Shown piece after piece: positions 24,558-36,214 of a stretch of DNA of 64,000 nt. A model generated the notes under the pieces. The model was not told the origin of the DNA, searched no databases, and was given only the letters and a program-made list of their open reading frames with translations. The position numbers and the translations under genes are program-made. The number at the start of each line of letters is the position of its first letter. Position 1 is the first letter of the stretch. The stretch is from assembly GCA_002812745.2 (NCBI GenBank), contig NCSJ02000122.1:55811-119810 (forward strand), written 5' to 3'. Origin of the DNA: Scytalidium lignicola (lineage: Eukaryota > Ascomycota > Leotiomycetes).

Positions 24558-25788
24558 GGTGAAATCGACCAACGAACAAGGCAAGTGGAAGAGTGACAAT
24601 GATTCAACCAAGCCACGTAGTTAATCTATCTTGGTCAAGAGATGAAAGGGGATAAGAATAGCTACGTATAAAATGTCAACTCGACACGTCTGGTGGTAAG
24701 GCTCTGATGGTGCGTTGACAGCCTGCTCTGTCTTTAATTGAGGAGCTGGGAGCTGACTAACCGTATATAGTAACGGCTATTAGACTAACGTATACTGTAA
24801 TTGGAATAGCTCATTTCAAGGTTATCCCCGCCTTTCCAATCAAGTGACATCAAAGTGTATAAGTCAGCCTCTTACTTTGACTAGCCTGGAGTTGTATACC
24901 TTATTTGGATCAAATGGTACTAAACCAGCTATTCTCCAACCACTTTGAATAGGAATGATGATCCTTTTTACGTGTTTTCTCATAGATTTGAACAAACTAA
25001 NTTTTTTTTATTGGCTGAGAATCATCAAACTGAGCTCGTTTGGCAATATCATCATGATATTTCTTTTTGACATTTGAAAAACAACTCAAATCTGATGGTT
25101 GTGTAACATAGGAAGAATGTGAAGGCAAATACAAAACAATTATCTTGTTTTGGTAGCATTCCTACATAAATTCAAGAGTAAAATAGATTTTGCGACTATC
25201 CATAACTAATAAGTTTTAGTTTAACTTGTAACCCCCTTTCCATGTCATCGTTCTGGTTGATGCATATTGCGTCAGCCCAGACAATTCGTGATTTGTCCTT
25301 GAGTCTGAGTCGGAGCAACGCATATTTGAGATTTTGTGTGACCGGGACGATCTTGCCATCGCAGAGCACATTGGTCTTGATATCGCTTCGTATTTTGACG
25401 CATTTTCCAATTCAGTTTGACGCAAAGTACAATAAATATTGTCGTTTGTATGTCCCGGGTATAGTTCCAAAATTCTGATGAATCTTTCAGATAGCAGTGG
25501 ACTATATTGATAGAAACTATAACTTTTAAATGGATCTATCATGTTGAAGTGTGCGGACAGTACGAGTTGAAGCGAGATTGCTGGTATTTAATAATTAGTC
25601 GGAACTAAATAAATCAACGGACGCGTTCTGCTACTGTAAATCGACACAGGAATTACTATCAGCTAATCTCAAGCCTTTGTCAGCAATTTAACCTGTTTCC
25701 AAAAGCTGCGAGTCTCGCCCCGCCTGGTTGTTCTGTTCTCTGCTCCCCTTCAGACACATTCACTCTTGACATAGTTCCCTCCACAAAC
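24558..25788. other. Divergent spacer, no supported gene
   Basis: Upstream region of both the minus-strand NLR gene and the plus-strand gene at 25789. It contains an isolated N at 25001 beside a T run and no convincing ORF. Confidence 0.5.
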
Positions 25789-27180
25789 ATGTCGCAATGG
25801 CGAGTCATAGCGGACCACCCACTCCGGGAAGTCGAGGGGCTTGACCATGAACGATGTGCCGCTTTACACAATCTCATCATTGAGCGAGGATGGACAGCAA
25901 GCGGTCGCAGCCTGAGCGATTTGGACCGACGGACATGGTGGGAGTGCCATTGCGGAGACGCGGAACTGTCACCACATGCTGTGAAATTGAGCCCTTCTGT
26001 GATTGCGTTCCTCAAAACGACGTGGCATGGCTATGCATCTACTGCACAACCACCACACGCATTTTTCAGATATCTCGCCAGACTTTGCTCCCCCGATGAT
26101 CTTTGGGAGAATGTCAATTACGACGAAGACGAAGATGACTCGAACAAAAGGCGCTACGTGACACTCTACATGGCTAATTGGGCGCTAGGTGCCAGTCATC
26201 CACTGGGCCTCGTCTTTGACCAGCAGACCTCCACAGCAATGCAGCATATCTCTATCCACGACACGAGTGCCACGATGAATGGCCGACAGATCTGGTTGCC
26301 CCTCGAGCTCATCCTTGAAGGCTTCCTTGACATGATGGACCAAGGTAAAGCACTTGCGGTGGACTCGTCCTACGATGGCGAGCAAGAGAGAATCGAGCCT
26401 TGGATTATGCCCTCCTATACAGTCTCTGACGTGAACGAGACTCTCGAAGCCTTCGATCGACTGACACGTGTAGTTGAAACTCGTATGCCTGGAGCTCCCG
26501 GTAATGAAACATACCGCCTTGGTGATGCGATTGAGTCGAGCGCACCCTCCCTGAACAGCTTCGCAGGCCGGTTCCTGGCGCGGGCCCGAGAAATTCGTTG
26601 TCGCCAGGTCGCACCTGGCCTTCACATAGCCCGCCAGCAGCCATTCTCTTCAGTCGATATTGAAGAAGGGAAACTAAGGCCTATACTACTGTTCGAGAGC
26701 AGCCAGAATGCTCATCAAGATACGGAACGAGCGCCATGGGGAGAAGAAGTCCCTATATCACCATTCCCACAACATTTTCAGGCTATAACAAATTATCCTG
26801 CCGGTGTGTATTTAACAGAGACAGATCCAGATGGCGCACATCCATTTGAAGACGGCTGCAAGCTTATTCTGCCTTACGCTATAGGAGACAATGGCTGGGC
26901 TCGGACAAGCGATGGTGCACTATTTGGGGATAATATGCATGCCAAAGGGCCAACCGCGAGTCCAGTGCCACGCAGCACGCAATTATACCAACAGGGGTTC
27001 AACCATTTTATTAAAACGCACGATGTGCAATTAAAGCATGTGCTGTGGCACTGGGCAGAAATGGTGGAGGAAGGAAAGTGGGCGGTCGATGTTGACGGCG
27101 TAGCTGGGGGGGTAGAGAAATGGAGGGAGGCTGACGCAGAAGATCATTGGCAAGACTATCAATTACCGATGTCTTGGTGA
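25789..27180 (+). CDS. Hypothetical protein, 463 aa
   Basis: A long uninterrupted ORF with codon use like the neighbouring genes, starting at the ATG in CAAACATGTCG. No signal peptide or membrane segment is seen. It is rich in Trp and His near the N-terminus (RRTWWECHCGD), has an acidic stretch DEDEDDSNKRR (residues about 112-122) and an acidic, Trp-rich C-terminus. The composition suggests a soluble intracellular protein. I do not recognise a domain or catalytic motif. It lies between the patatin NLR (divergent) and a HET gene (same strand), with no sign that they form a unit. Confidence 0.75.
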   Translation: MSQWRVIADHPLREVEGLDHERCAALHNLIIERGWTASGRSLSDLDRRTWWECHCGDAELSPHAVKLSPSVIAFLKTTWHGYASTAQPPHAFFRYLARLCSPDDLWENVNYDEDEDDSNKRRYVTLYMANWALGASHPLGLVFDQQTSTAMQHISIHDTSATMNGRQIWLPLELILEGFLDMMDQGKALAVDSSYDGEQERIEPWIMPSYTVSDVNETLEAFDRLTRVVETRMPGAPGNETYRLGDAIESSAPSLNSFAGRFLARAREIRCRQVAPGLHIARQQPFSSVDIEEGKLRPILLFESSQNAHQDTERAPWGEEVPISPFPQHFQAITNYPAGVYLTETDPDGAHPFEDGCKLILPYAIGDNGWARTSDGALFGDNMHAKGPTASPVPRSTQLYQQGFNHFIKTHDVQLKHVLWHWAEMVEEGKWAVDVDGVAGGVEKWREADAEDHWQDYQLPMSW

Positions 27181-27864
27181 ATTCATACATTCAAGCGGCA
27201 ATGCGGGCGAGGCTGCTATTCATTTCGAATCCTGCTCACTACAATCTGTCATGCTGTCTCTATGAAGATGAACAAGAATCAGAATAGGCGGTTTGACAAT
27301 TTGCCTTTGCGCATCAGTCCGAAGTGCTCCCGCAATTTTATCTAGATTGAGTTGGAATTGGAGCATACCCGTTCGATCGTGTAGTTATCATAGTCATCCC
27401 TTTTGTATAAATTCTTGGTGCATTCTGCTTATCTATAAATTGGAGTTCATTTTGTTACATATGCAGTTTCATGGTTTGTTTAAAATGTTGTGGTTGAAGA
27501 ATTCCTGGCATTTTTGTAACTGGGTCAAGCGAATCAGCCTGCAACGAGAGCGATCTCAGCCTGTGCTGCAGTGGCCAATCAACAAATGGCCACACGTGAT
27601 CTTCAATTCGCCGATTTGGCTGCCTGAATATTCCTATCTTCAGTATCCCTATCTTCTCCAGACTTCCTAGAAAAGATAGAAATTAGTCACACACTTAACA
27701 GACCACCCACGGTTAAAGTGTTTCTTACCTGCTATTCACACCTTGCCATAGAATTTACTTCCATGTAAGTTATAACTTGTAACTTGTTTCCAACTCACAC
27801 TAGTTCTAATGTTGGCTGCAACGTCAAGATCAGTCATTTCCCAAACTAGACACCTAGACCCACA
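27181..27864. other. Spacer, no supported gene
   Basis: A 125-codon frame (27293-27670) begins with a non-ATG codon and has no recognisable features. It is probably the 3'/5' flank of the two genes around it. Confidence 0.5.
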
Positions 27865-29442
27865 ATGCGCCTCATCAAATCGAGAACACTCGAGCTTGTG
27901 GAGTTCACTAAAGCACGGATTCCGCCGTACGCGATACTCTCACATACTTGGGATAACGATCCAGAAAACGAGATTTCCTTCCAGGACATGCAAAGTTTGG
28001 TTCTGCCTGGGCCGGTAATACTCTCGGCAGGGGAAAAAAAGGAAAATGCATGTATGAAAATCAAAGAATGTTGTCATAAAGCTCTGAATGACGGATTCGA
28101 GTATGTTTGGGTGGATACATGCTGCATTAATAAGACTAGTAGCGCGGAGGTTTCTGAGGCTATTAACTCTATGTATCGATGGTACCAACAATCCGATGTT
28201 TGTTACGTTTATCTATCGGACGTAAAATCAGGCCTTGATTCAGCTTCTTTTCTTGAGAGCAGATGGTTTGAGAGGGGCTGGACTCTTCAAGAGTTGATAG
28301 CACCGTCGAGTCTGATATTTTTTAATAATACCTGGGCCGATATTGGTACTAAATCTAGCTGCCAAAAGGATATATCCCAAAAGACGGGTATTCCATCTAC
28401 CGTACTTTTAGGCTTAAAAGACCCTGACAACTTCAGTATTGCGCAAAGGATGTCATGGGCATCAAATCGGGAAACAACGAAAGTGGAAGATATTGCTTAT
28501 TGTTTGATGGGTATTTTCGGTATAAACATGTCCTTGATTTATGGTGAAGGAGATCGAGCTTTTATCAGATTGCAGGAGAAGATTATAAAAACCTCTACTG
28601 ATCAAAGTATTTTTGCATGGACGTCCGACCGTTGGGAAGACAGGGGAGGAGGACTTTTAGCAAGTTCGCCAGCGTCGTTCTCTGAATCCGGCGATATTGT
28701 ACTCTCGAATCTCCAGACCGGCATTGGCTTCAGTCTGACTGGTGATGAGTTATCTGTAAAAGTACCCGTGGCGGAAACTTGGCATGGAGAGATTATAGAC
28801 CCGATGATAGAAGTTGAGCACAGCTTTATAGGGATTCTAGATTGTGAAACGAGTAATGACAGTACCCACGTTCTGGGAATCCATTTGGAAAAGATAACAA
28901 GCACAAGCCAGCACTTTGTAAGATCAGACAGCAACTTTCTAGAAAAGATTCAGAAATCGAAAGTGGACTTTTCTCAAAGTAGTGTTTCAAATATATATGT
29001 TAGACAACAACGACAGCGTCAGAGCGAGGGTCCCGTCTACAACCAATTAGACTTGAGAGTACTTGGGTTCAAAGAGCACAATATTTTCGAAAAAGAACGA
29101 TATTGTACATTTAACGATGCACATGGCAAAAGACCTTTTCAGATTCTGGACAAGACGCATACTACAGCAGTACTATATGCTGATTCTGACGGCATGGAGT
29201 TTGTTGTACTGTTTGAATGGAACGAAGGATTGCAATATATCAACATAGCCGGACCTGTCAAAAAATCAGAAACTCTTCAAGAGATAATTCATCTCCTAAG
29301 ATTCGAAAGAGTATCGAAGATCCTTACAGATCGAATGAAGTGGCAACATCCGAGCGGGAAGTGGTATATCTGTGGAACAATTAAGAGGACGATTGTTTCG
29401 GGAGAAAGATTTCTTGAGGTGAATGTAAGCTGCGAGGAGTAG
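27865..29442 (+). CDS. HET-domain protein (HET-E/HET-D type N-terminus)
   Basis: Single-exon 525-aa protein, ATG in CACAATGCG. The N-terminal half is a complete HET domain of the subgroup found at the front of Podospora HET-D/HET-E. It has PYAILSHTW (residues about 21-29), EISFQDM, FEYVWVDTCCIN (about 83-94), a cluster with INSMYRWYQQSDVCYVYLSDV, and RWFERGWTLQELIAP (about 133-147). The usual extension follows: MSWASNRETTKVEDIAYCLMGIFG and the YGEGDRAFIRLQEKI block. Unlike HET-E there is no NACHT or WD40 part. The remaining 250 residues form a variable domain without recognised family. The domain usually triggers cell death on non-self contact between hyphae, and the role here is inferred from that. 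Confidence 0.93.
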   Translation: MRLIKSRTLELVEFTKARIPPYAILSHTWDNDPENEISFQDMQSLVLPGPVILSAGEKKENACMKIKECCHKALNDGFEYVWVDTCCINKTSSAEVSEAINSMYRWYQQSDVCYVYLSDVKSGLDSASFLESRWFERGWTLQELIAPSSLIFFNNTWADIGTKSSCQKDISQKTGIPSTVLLGLKDPDNFSIAQRMSWASNRETTKVEDIAYCLMGIFGINMSLIYGEGDRAFIRLQEKIIKTSTDQSIFAWTSDRWEDRGGGLLASSPASFSESGDIVLSNLQTGIGFSLTGDELSVKVPVAETWHGEIIDPMIEVEHSFIGILDCETSNDSTHVLGIHLEKITSTSQHFVRSDSNFLEKIQKSKVDFSQSSVSNIYVRQQRQRQSEGPVYNQLDLRVLGFKEHNIFEKERYCTFNDAHGKRPFQILDKTHTTAVLYADSDGMEFVVLFEWNEGLQYINIAGPVKKSETLQEIIHLLRFERVSKILTDRMKWQHPSGKWYICGTIKRTIVSGERFLEVNVSCEE

Positions 29443-30566
29443 AGCATCAGCGTTGCGTTTAGATTTTTTGGATTTTTGTGTTTTAGATTAGGAGTGAATG
29501 CGGGGGTGTAATTTTGGGTTTGAAATATTATAATCTAGCTGGATCCACCCTTTGTTAGCTTTTCATTATTTTGTAGATTATAGTATGACTATTACAATAT
29601 GAAATCAGTTGTAATGATAAGGACATTGATTTTTAGCTCGATTGAATTTTATTGTGAACTTTATTAACATAAAGTATATTTATCCGGAAATCTAATCAAC
29701 TATGCCTTGAAGCATGCTTTATCGAACAGCATATTTTTTTTTTGTGTCTCAATATGGTTGCAGGACTCAATTACATTAGTCAGGAGTTGAAGAATTTTGG
29801 TAGATTCAAGGGAGTATTAAAGTATTAAACAAAGTCGTTGACATTGAAACGCTCGCCTCCTTTGCATATTCCAACATTTAAGCGCCGGGTCTAGAAGGTA
29901 CAACCAATAATCGGACATGTGTAACCGCTGTTGTATTGCCACATGTGCAGGAGTTTGACTTTCGAAATCTTGGCACCTCTGGACCCTGGAAATGCCCATG
30001 TCTAATTTTAACAGACCGCTAGTGTTTTGAAATTATGTACAGTACCTTCTGTAAGTACTCTAGTGGCGTCTCCATGGCTGGGCCTAGCCTATCTGACCTG
30101 CCCCGACCACCATACAGTGGAGGAGGGGTTATTTATTAAAAGTTTCATGGTTATTTGGGAGATCGCAATCCTGAATATTTTCAGAGATTTTGAATACAGC
30201 TTTATCTTGGTAGTTGTCAAGTTTAGTATTTCTGCGGAAACAGGCTTTAACTATAACGGTCTACATGCAGCGCGCCACTGCGCCGAGTGTCTCATTGCTC
30301 CGAGGTTTCGATACGAGAATGAAACTTCCTTCCTCACTACAAATGACCAACTCACCTTCTTAAGTTCATCCGTAGTTATTACCGGATTCTAGCTCAAATG
30401 TTATTGCAATCGCGACGCAGACAGGAAGCTGAAAACATGTCCGTCATTGACAACAATCTCGCGATGTCCATTCCATCACGAACATCGACAAGTATATCAA
30501 CTAACTTGGGAACTCGGTATATTAACTTGCTAAGCTATCAAATTTTTACTAATCATCTGTGCCAGT
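29443..30566. other. Spacer with possible 5' exon of the next gene
   Basis: AT-rich flank of the HET gene. A frame beginning with ATG at 30398 or 30437 runs to 30640 and may supply the missing first exon of the Myb-like gene, but no phase-correct intron could be fixed. Confidence 0.35.
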
Positions 30567-31844
30567 TATCAAAATATTGCCGCTTTCCCTCTCACATCTT
30601 CACATCCTCACAATCACGCTCTATCCCAACCTTCGTCTAAGCTCTTTGAAAAGGACATCTACCTCTTAGAACTCAAAAGATCCCCCCAAAAATTACGGTG
30701 GAAAGAAATTTTATGTCGGTTCTCAGAAAAATGGCCAGATAAAAAGTGGACGGCAGCTCAATTACAAATGCGGTGGATGAGGCTGAAGGAGGGGAATAGA
30801 AATTATCCTATAACAGCAACGTCTATCGGAGGAGAATTGCCCTCTTCGTCTCATCAATCGCAAGAGTCACTACATGCACCATCATCCCATAATAGTCAAC
30901 ACCAAGTTCGACCATCTTGTTCGTCACCTTCCTCTCAAACGGCATCGCCATTCACCCCGCCAGATGCCTCGGACCTCGCCAAAAAGTCAAGGCCACCTTT
31001 CAGTCACAATTCGACCGATGCGACCAGTGTGGGGCCACCAATAACTCCAACTCCACCGATGCATGAGTTGCGATTCAACTCACTCTCAAAGACGTATAAC
31101 GAGTATGTGCCTCTAGAACTTGGCACATTTGCGAAGTGCAAAGAATATGGCCCGGGGAATCAGCTTGGAATCATGTACTTCGGAAATCATCCAATCCAGT
31201 GGGTTTCTATTCTTGGCAACATCTCCTCTATTGAAAGCATATTTCTTTCGAATGTAGTCACAATTACCGACGCAAGCAGAACGACACTCAAATGTGCGTG
31301 GTCCTTCCCAGCAGGCTCAACACAAGCAATATCAGACTATCTCAAGTCAACCTCGCCGTTATTGGCATTTCAGGACCGGTACCAGTGTTATTCGCCGCTA
31401 GACACGCTGCGGGTTGAAATGGACATCCTGGCAACAGGAAGACTTGGGAGATACAGAGGTCAAATATGCCTCCACATCCATTATATACATCACCTCACAC
31501 CCTCCGATGTGGATAGCTTTCAATGTAGAGCAGCAGAATACAAGCAGAAAATTTTGGACCACTCTTGGGTTCTTGCCTCAAAGGATAAGGTCAATGCCTT
31601 GATAACATATGAGGAGACCCTGATACGTATTCTCAAAGATCCAGCTGCTACGGAAATTGTTGACTCTAACTCGGATTCCTACCCTGCGATTGACTGGCAA
31701 TGCCCAGATCAACTGTGCTTTGAATTCAATCACAGCTATAGCAGAAAATGTGTACGATGTATGCGTCCTCGGGTTCCCTTACCAATTCTTCCACCGTGTC
31801 CTAGATCAGTTTCTATTTCAATGCAATCAATATTTTCCCACTAG
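30567..31844 (+). CDS. Myb/SANT-like protein with C-terminal RanBP2-type zinc finger (5' end uncertain)
   Basis: The frame is open from about 30540 to the stop at 31844 and lacks a good upstream ATG, so a first exon is probably missing. A candidate acceptor lies at CCAG 30562-30565. Near its start is a Myb/SANT-like helix set: a leucine-rich first helix (about 30640-30680), then LRWKEILCRFSEKWPDK and KWTAAQLQMRWMRLK (to about 30785). The aromatic spacing is typical of short fungal Myb-like domains. A Ser/Pro/His-rich linker follows, then a 190-residue region of unknown fold. The C-terminus holds W-x-C-x4-C-x3-N-x6-C-x2-C (about 31690-31770), the RanBP2-type zinc-finger pattern. DNA binding through the Myb part and protein, ubiquitin or RNA binding through the finger are expectations from the families. 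Confidence 0.65.
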   Translation, partial: YQNIAAFPLTSSHPHNHALSQPSSKLFEKDIYLLELKRSPQKLRWKEILCRFSEKWPDKKWTAAQLQMRWMRLKEGNRNYPITATSIGGELPSSSHQSQESLHAPSSHNSQHQVRPSCSSPSSQTASPFTPPDASDLAKKSRPPFSHNSTDATSVGPPITPTPPMHELRFNSLSKTYNEYVPLELGTFAKCKEYGPGNQLGIMYFGNHPIQWVSILGNISSIESIFLSNVVTITDASRTTLKCAWSFPAGSTQAISDYLKSTSPLLAFQDRYQCYSPLDTLRVEMDILATGRLGRYRGQICLHIHYIHHLTPSDVDSFQCRAAEYKQKILDHSWVLASKDKVNALITYEETLIRILKDPAATEIVDSNSDSYPAIDWQCPDQLCFEFNHSYSRKCVRCMRPRVPLPILPPCPRSVSISMQSIFSH

Positions 31845-32382
31845 ATCTTGACAATTATCGCGTGGTAGGCAGGAGGTACAACTGGTATCCTCAGGTCTGC
31901 AGGCAGATGCTCCCTCTCATCTTTTGACTGTTCTTAGACGCTAAAGATTCACGTGCCATGCCAAACCCTTCATTTGTTGCGGGCTTTACACTGACTACAG
32001 TCCTAAAATTCACTATATTGCCACGTAGTGCAAGAGATATTGCCACCACGGTTCAGCTACTCCTTATCAGTGGCAACCACAACACCTAGTACAACTGAAT
32101 AATTTCCATCTCTTTCAGCTACGTAGGTTATCCTAGAATACTGTCTCTTCTATGGAGCTTATCAAATTCGACAAGTTATTAATAGAAGCCCGTGGCTCGC
32201 TTCAATTAATATTCGGAGCCTGGATTTAACGTGCAATCTCGGATGCATGCCAACTCCGCAACTCTGTATTAATACAGAAGTCCTGAGATTCTTGCAAATA
32301 TGGCCTAATAACATACGTCTCCTAGAATTACCGCGACGAGGGCGAGTACCAGCCGTAGCCTGCCTCTGCCTCGAAACAGGAG
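31845..32382. other. Convergent spacer, no supported gene
   Basis: Lies between the 3' ends of the Myb-like gene and the minus-strand HET gene. Nothing further is seen. Confidence 0.5.
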
Positions 32383-34391
32383 TCAACCCAAGTTTATATA
32401 CCGCCTCCGCCAAACGGGTAACAGCTCCGCCTCTCTCTTCATCAAACCCTCTATATATGCTTCTCCAACAAGGTGGAATGTGCTCCAGAATGTCAAAGCA
32501 TGTACAAACCGTGAACAAGGTCTCCGAAGTAACATAGGCGTCCGAGCGCCTTGAAATACGCACACAACATCTCCAGCACGGGCTCCCGGCGGACCACGAC
32601 CTAGGAGTCCCTCCCGGGTCTCGAACATGCTCCAGTCGGAGAAGTCGTCCAGCGTATTACAGAACATCTCCGCTGCCCTAGCTGACTCCGGGGTGGAGAA
32701 TGACTCCCACACATTGGAGAGGGCTGGGTTCAGGCTAAGGCGTAGAAGGAGAGCCATAAAGCACTCGTGTGCCCAGACGGGGTCAACGTAAGGAAAACTG
32801 CTTGACATTGAGAGAAAGCGAGAATTGTCGTAGCCTTTAAATCTAACGCTATCCCATAATTCCTTGCCCCCAACAAGAGAGGAGATAATGGCCTCGAGGG
32901 CTGTGGATTCAGTGAATTTCTTGCACGCGTTTCTATACGGTTGACTCAGTGGCTGTCTAGGTTTGAAGAACAATGAATCGAGACGATTGAACCAGCGGAT
33001 TAGTTCGCCGCGCTCTTCCACGGAGCCTTGGACTACCGTAGCCCATACGCCGCCCTTGAGCGCTGGTGGCTCGAGGACCCGTGTGATTGTATCCAAGGTG
33101 ATGCCAACAGTGAAATCATACGAGGATGCGGTGGGTTTAGCGCGACCTTAGCAGGCATATCACTCATTACAAAACTCCAGGATCTATACTGTATCGTCGT
33201 TGTTAGGCGCCCAAGAATTGTAATGCGTCCACTGTGGTATACCCGCCGGTGGTTCATAGTGTAATCGGGCACCCATGACGGTAGTTGCTCCATTTGACCC
33301 GGCCATCCAATACCTGCTGCATGCATTGCAAGAAGCTCCTGATCCCGCCGCATTGCAATGCTCGTCAACTGCGTGTATGCATCTGATACTGACATGTCCG
33401 AGCCCGGGACATCATTGACACGAAGTGATGCGTAGGAGACTTGGATAAGGCTTAGCACTCGATCAACTGAATTGGTAGCTTTGCTGTCGGCGAAGCCAAG
33501 TAGATTTTGCTGTAAGGTACGCCAATGTCTCGTCTTCGCGTTTCTAGCAATGCAAGAGAGATCACTGATGGTCCCCAATGCAGCCGGTAACACAGTGGCC
33601 ACATCACTTTCGGGTGTTGCGCTGAGCAATCGTTCCTGCATTGATTGAGAATTCAAGATGGAGTCCGCAGCTGCGTCCATCTCGTCCCATTTAATCATCC
33701 CATTCCCACACGTAACTGTAACCTCTTGTCCAAGTGCTATTTCCTGAATGATCCAAGCCCTCGTGAACCACGGCCTATTCAGTAGTTCAGCGAGACCTCC
33801 CCAAGCCTGCACCGACCCTTGCCGCTCTTCACTCCATTGTGCCTCGAAGTCTGATTTGGCCTTGCCATCCCTCCCCAAAGTCCCCACCGCCATTAATATT
33901 TCCTTGTTAATCACGTGGCCATGCGCGATGTCCCGTATCAGTAAGAAAGCGAGATTAATCCGTTCACTCCATTCCCCAAGCCAGACACACACGTCCTTCG
34001 CATCGCGGTAGATACGGGCCATATATGGAATCATCCAGGCCTTCTCTTCGTCGTCTTCCTGGTTGATGCAGATGGAATCGATCCAAATCGGTAGCTCGCG
34101 CGATGCGTAGCGCAGGATGTGAGCTGCTGCAGAAGTAAGTGGCACGATCTGGTTCCGGTTGAGCCAGAGTGACTCGGAAACCACGGCGTCGCCCCATGCG
34201 TACGAGATGGCCGTATATCGCGGCAAATGTGGTGGTGATGTGGATAAGGTGTGCAGCGTGCCTTCGATGCGCGAGGCTCCGGCGGGGCTGGTTAGTTCTA
34301 GGAGCCGGATTTGGCATTTGGGCTCAAGTTTATCGTAGACATAGCGAGGAATTGGAAGTGACTCTATTTCAGGTGACTGTATTTCAGTCAT
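32383..34391 (-). CDS. HET-domain protein; reading frame changes once
   Basis: HET-domain protein read on the minus strand from ATG 34391. The domain is complete: YTAISYAWGD (residues about 59-68), LPIWIDSICINQEDD (about 99-113), MARIYRDAKDVCVWLGEW and RPWFTRAWIIQEIALG. The typical C-terminal region begins in this first frame (LPSWVPDYT near 33260). It then continues in a second frame from about 33147 (TVGITLDTITRVLEPP) to the stop at 32383, with the family's usual ending. The first frame ends at 33033. The frame change lies between about 33235 and 33147. Either a short intron with a weak 5' site (for example GTGGAC..CTAAG, about 86 nt) or a frameshift would explain it. If it is a frameshift, the HET domain itself still translates. 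Confidence 0.85.
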
Positions 34392-34479
34392 CTTGTCCTG
34401 CGGATGTCAAAGGGAAAGGGCGTCGAATGCTGTCATAGAACATTAGCCGTTAAAGCGCAGCCTGCAGGTTTAAGACCTG

Positions 34480-34741
34480 TACTGTGGTACGTAAGGTACA
34501 GGCCATAAGTATTGTAAAAACCACTAGCAGGGGCAGGGTACGAAACACATCCTATGCCTAACTGAACATGACAATTCAACGCTCTTTTACACTCAAGTTG
34601 GAATTTACATAAAATTAGCAGTAAACAGCCTGGTCATCATAAAATCCCTCAAAAGCAGCGTAGCGATATTACTCAGTTGAGGATCCATGCTGACTTTCCC
34701 TGCTAGTGGTTTTTACAATACTTATGGCCTGTACCACAGTA
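34480..34741. mobile_element. MITE with 42-bp terminal inverted repeats and TA target duplication
   Basis: An inverted repeat starting CTGTGGTACAGGCCATAAG (right end, minus strand from 34739) matches the left end from 34482 over about 42 bp. The left copy has a 9-nt insertion (GTAAGGTAC duplication). The outermost bases are TA on both sides (34480-34481 and 34740-34741), as expected for a Tc1/mariner-type TA target-site duplication. The 165-bp interior has no ORF, so it is a non-autonomous element. It lies 90 bp upstream of the HET gene's ATG, in its promoter. Confidence 0.85.
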
Positions 34742-36214
34742 GAAGCTGATAATGAACATTTCTTGGCCAACCAATCATGGGAGGCCGGTTGTCTGCAGTT
34801 ATCGATGAGGGAGTATTTCCAGGAACAATGACACAGCTGTGTAGCTTGTAGAACTAGTTATCTTTGATCCAGGGTGAGAGTCAGAACTGTGAAGTGTTCG
34901 GTTAGTTAGGGCCAGCCTTATCATTTTCTGACTCCAATGTCATTTCGTTTGCATTGCCTGCCCTTCAAAATTCGAGGAAGACCAGAATCTGGGTCGATCT
35001 AGTTGTACCTGAGAAAGCAACAGAGAATAGCGTTGTAGCTTGGCGGCTGTCGTCAGAGGTCGACCAAAAGAACACCGTCAGTGTCCAAACATGCGATCGA
35101 TATGCTTGAACCCCGTATACGCCATCTGGAACTGAAACTTGGAACCAAACCTATGAGCGCTGCCAAGGTTTGAAGGTCTAGAACTAGAATAGAGGCTGAC
35201 TTGAATTGTGCTCTGTTGTTTTCGAAAATTGTTTTCGAAATGGAGGAACGAGGCACCAATATTGGGATCCGCGAGCATGGCATTAGATATTGGTACAATA
35301 GCTAGGCGCTCTTTCAACCTTACATGTAGTAACTCTAGACTCAATAGACGAAAATCATGGTTAACAATGGTGAAAAATATCCTGGCTGCTCTTTTTAAAC
35401 AAATTCATTTCATATATTCTCAATGGTTGCAATATCCTCTTCGAGTTCCTTGTGGCCACATTTATAAAATGAAAAGTAGATCCAAAGGAGGGCAATGTGA
35501 AGTACAATATAGGGGGACCATGGACTAGACTACGGAGGGATGAATATATGAGAACTTGAGTGGGTCGTGTCGGCTTTTGAGTATGGCTCTGTCTTTTGTC
35601 TATTTCCTGTTGATTCTCCTTCTGCTGGCAGAATGACTCTTTAGATACTGGTAGAATACAAAATGATGGGAATATTAGTGTAAGAAACCGTGTACTGTAA
35701 ACCGAAGAGTGTCTATAGGCACCGATTAGGAGAGCCAAATATAGAGTATGATTACAATAAATATACATTTGGAGGGAAGGGTACTGCTTGCCCAACTATT
35801 TCTATTGCTGCTTGTCGTATATGGAATGAGTTTCTTGTCAGTGATCACACTCACTATTTGCGGTCTTCCCCAGGACTCTCTTGTGAGGGGGTTTTTGTTT
35901 TTTGTTTTTAAATTCAGTTTAAACCTTAAAGCTTAGCCCAATTCAGCAATCTAGCTCAGCCAGATCCGTAGATGTCGGTTTATTTAGTCACAAGATTCAG
36001 AATTTTTGGTATTGATGATTTGAGGGTGTTATTTCCGAGATCCCTACAGAATCTGAGCTGAATATAAAATGCCTGCAAATGCCTAGAGACCTGAGTTCAA
36101 CGCTGAAAATTTTCTTGAAAGCCAAGTCACAAAGCAGTTCCACTAACGATGAAAATTTGGAGTGACTGCACAAAACGACTCTGCACAGTCATTTATACTC
36201 GTTAACAAGAGTCT
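34742..36214. other. Spacer, no supported gene
   Basis: Overlapping ORFs of 60-144 codons on both strands (35050-35940) show no family features. No gene is called. Confidence 0.5.

Noticed and set aside
29817..29999. Minus-strand frame with a QTPAHVAIQQ phrase recalling an ankyrin repeat
   Set aside because: Only one weak unit of 60 codons, without neighbours or splice evidence.
35361..35795. 144-codon minus-strand frame
   Set aside because: Low-complexity hydrophobic and Tyr-rich composition, and no homologous feature recognised.
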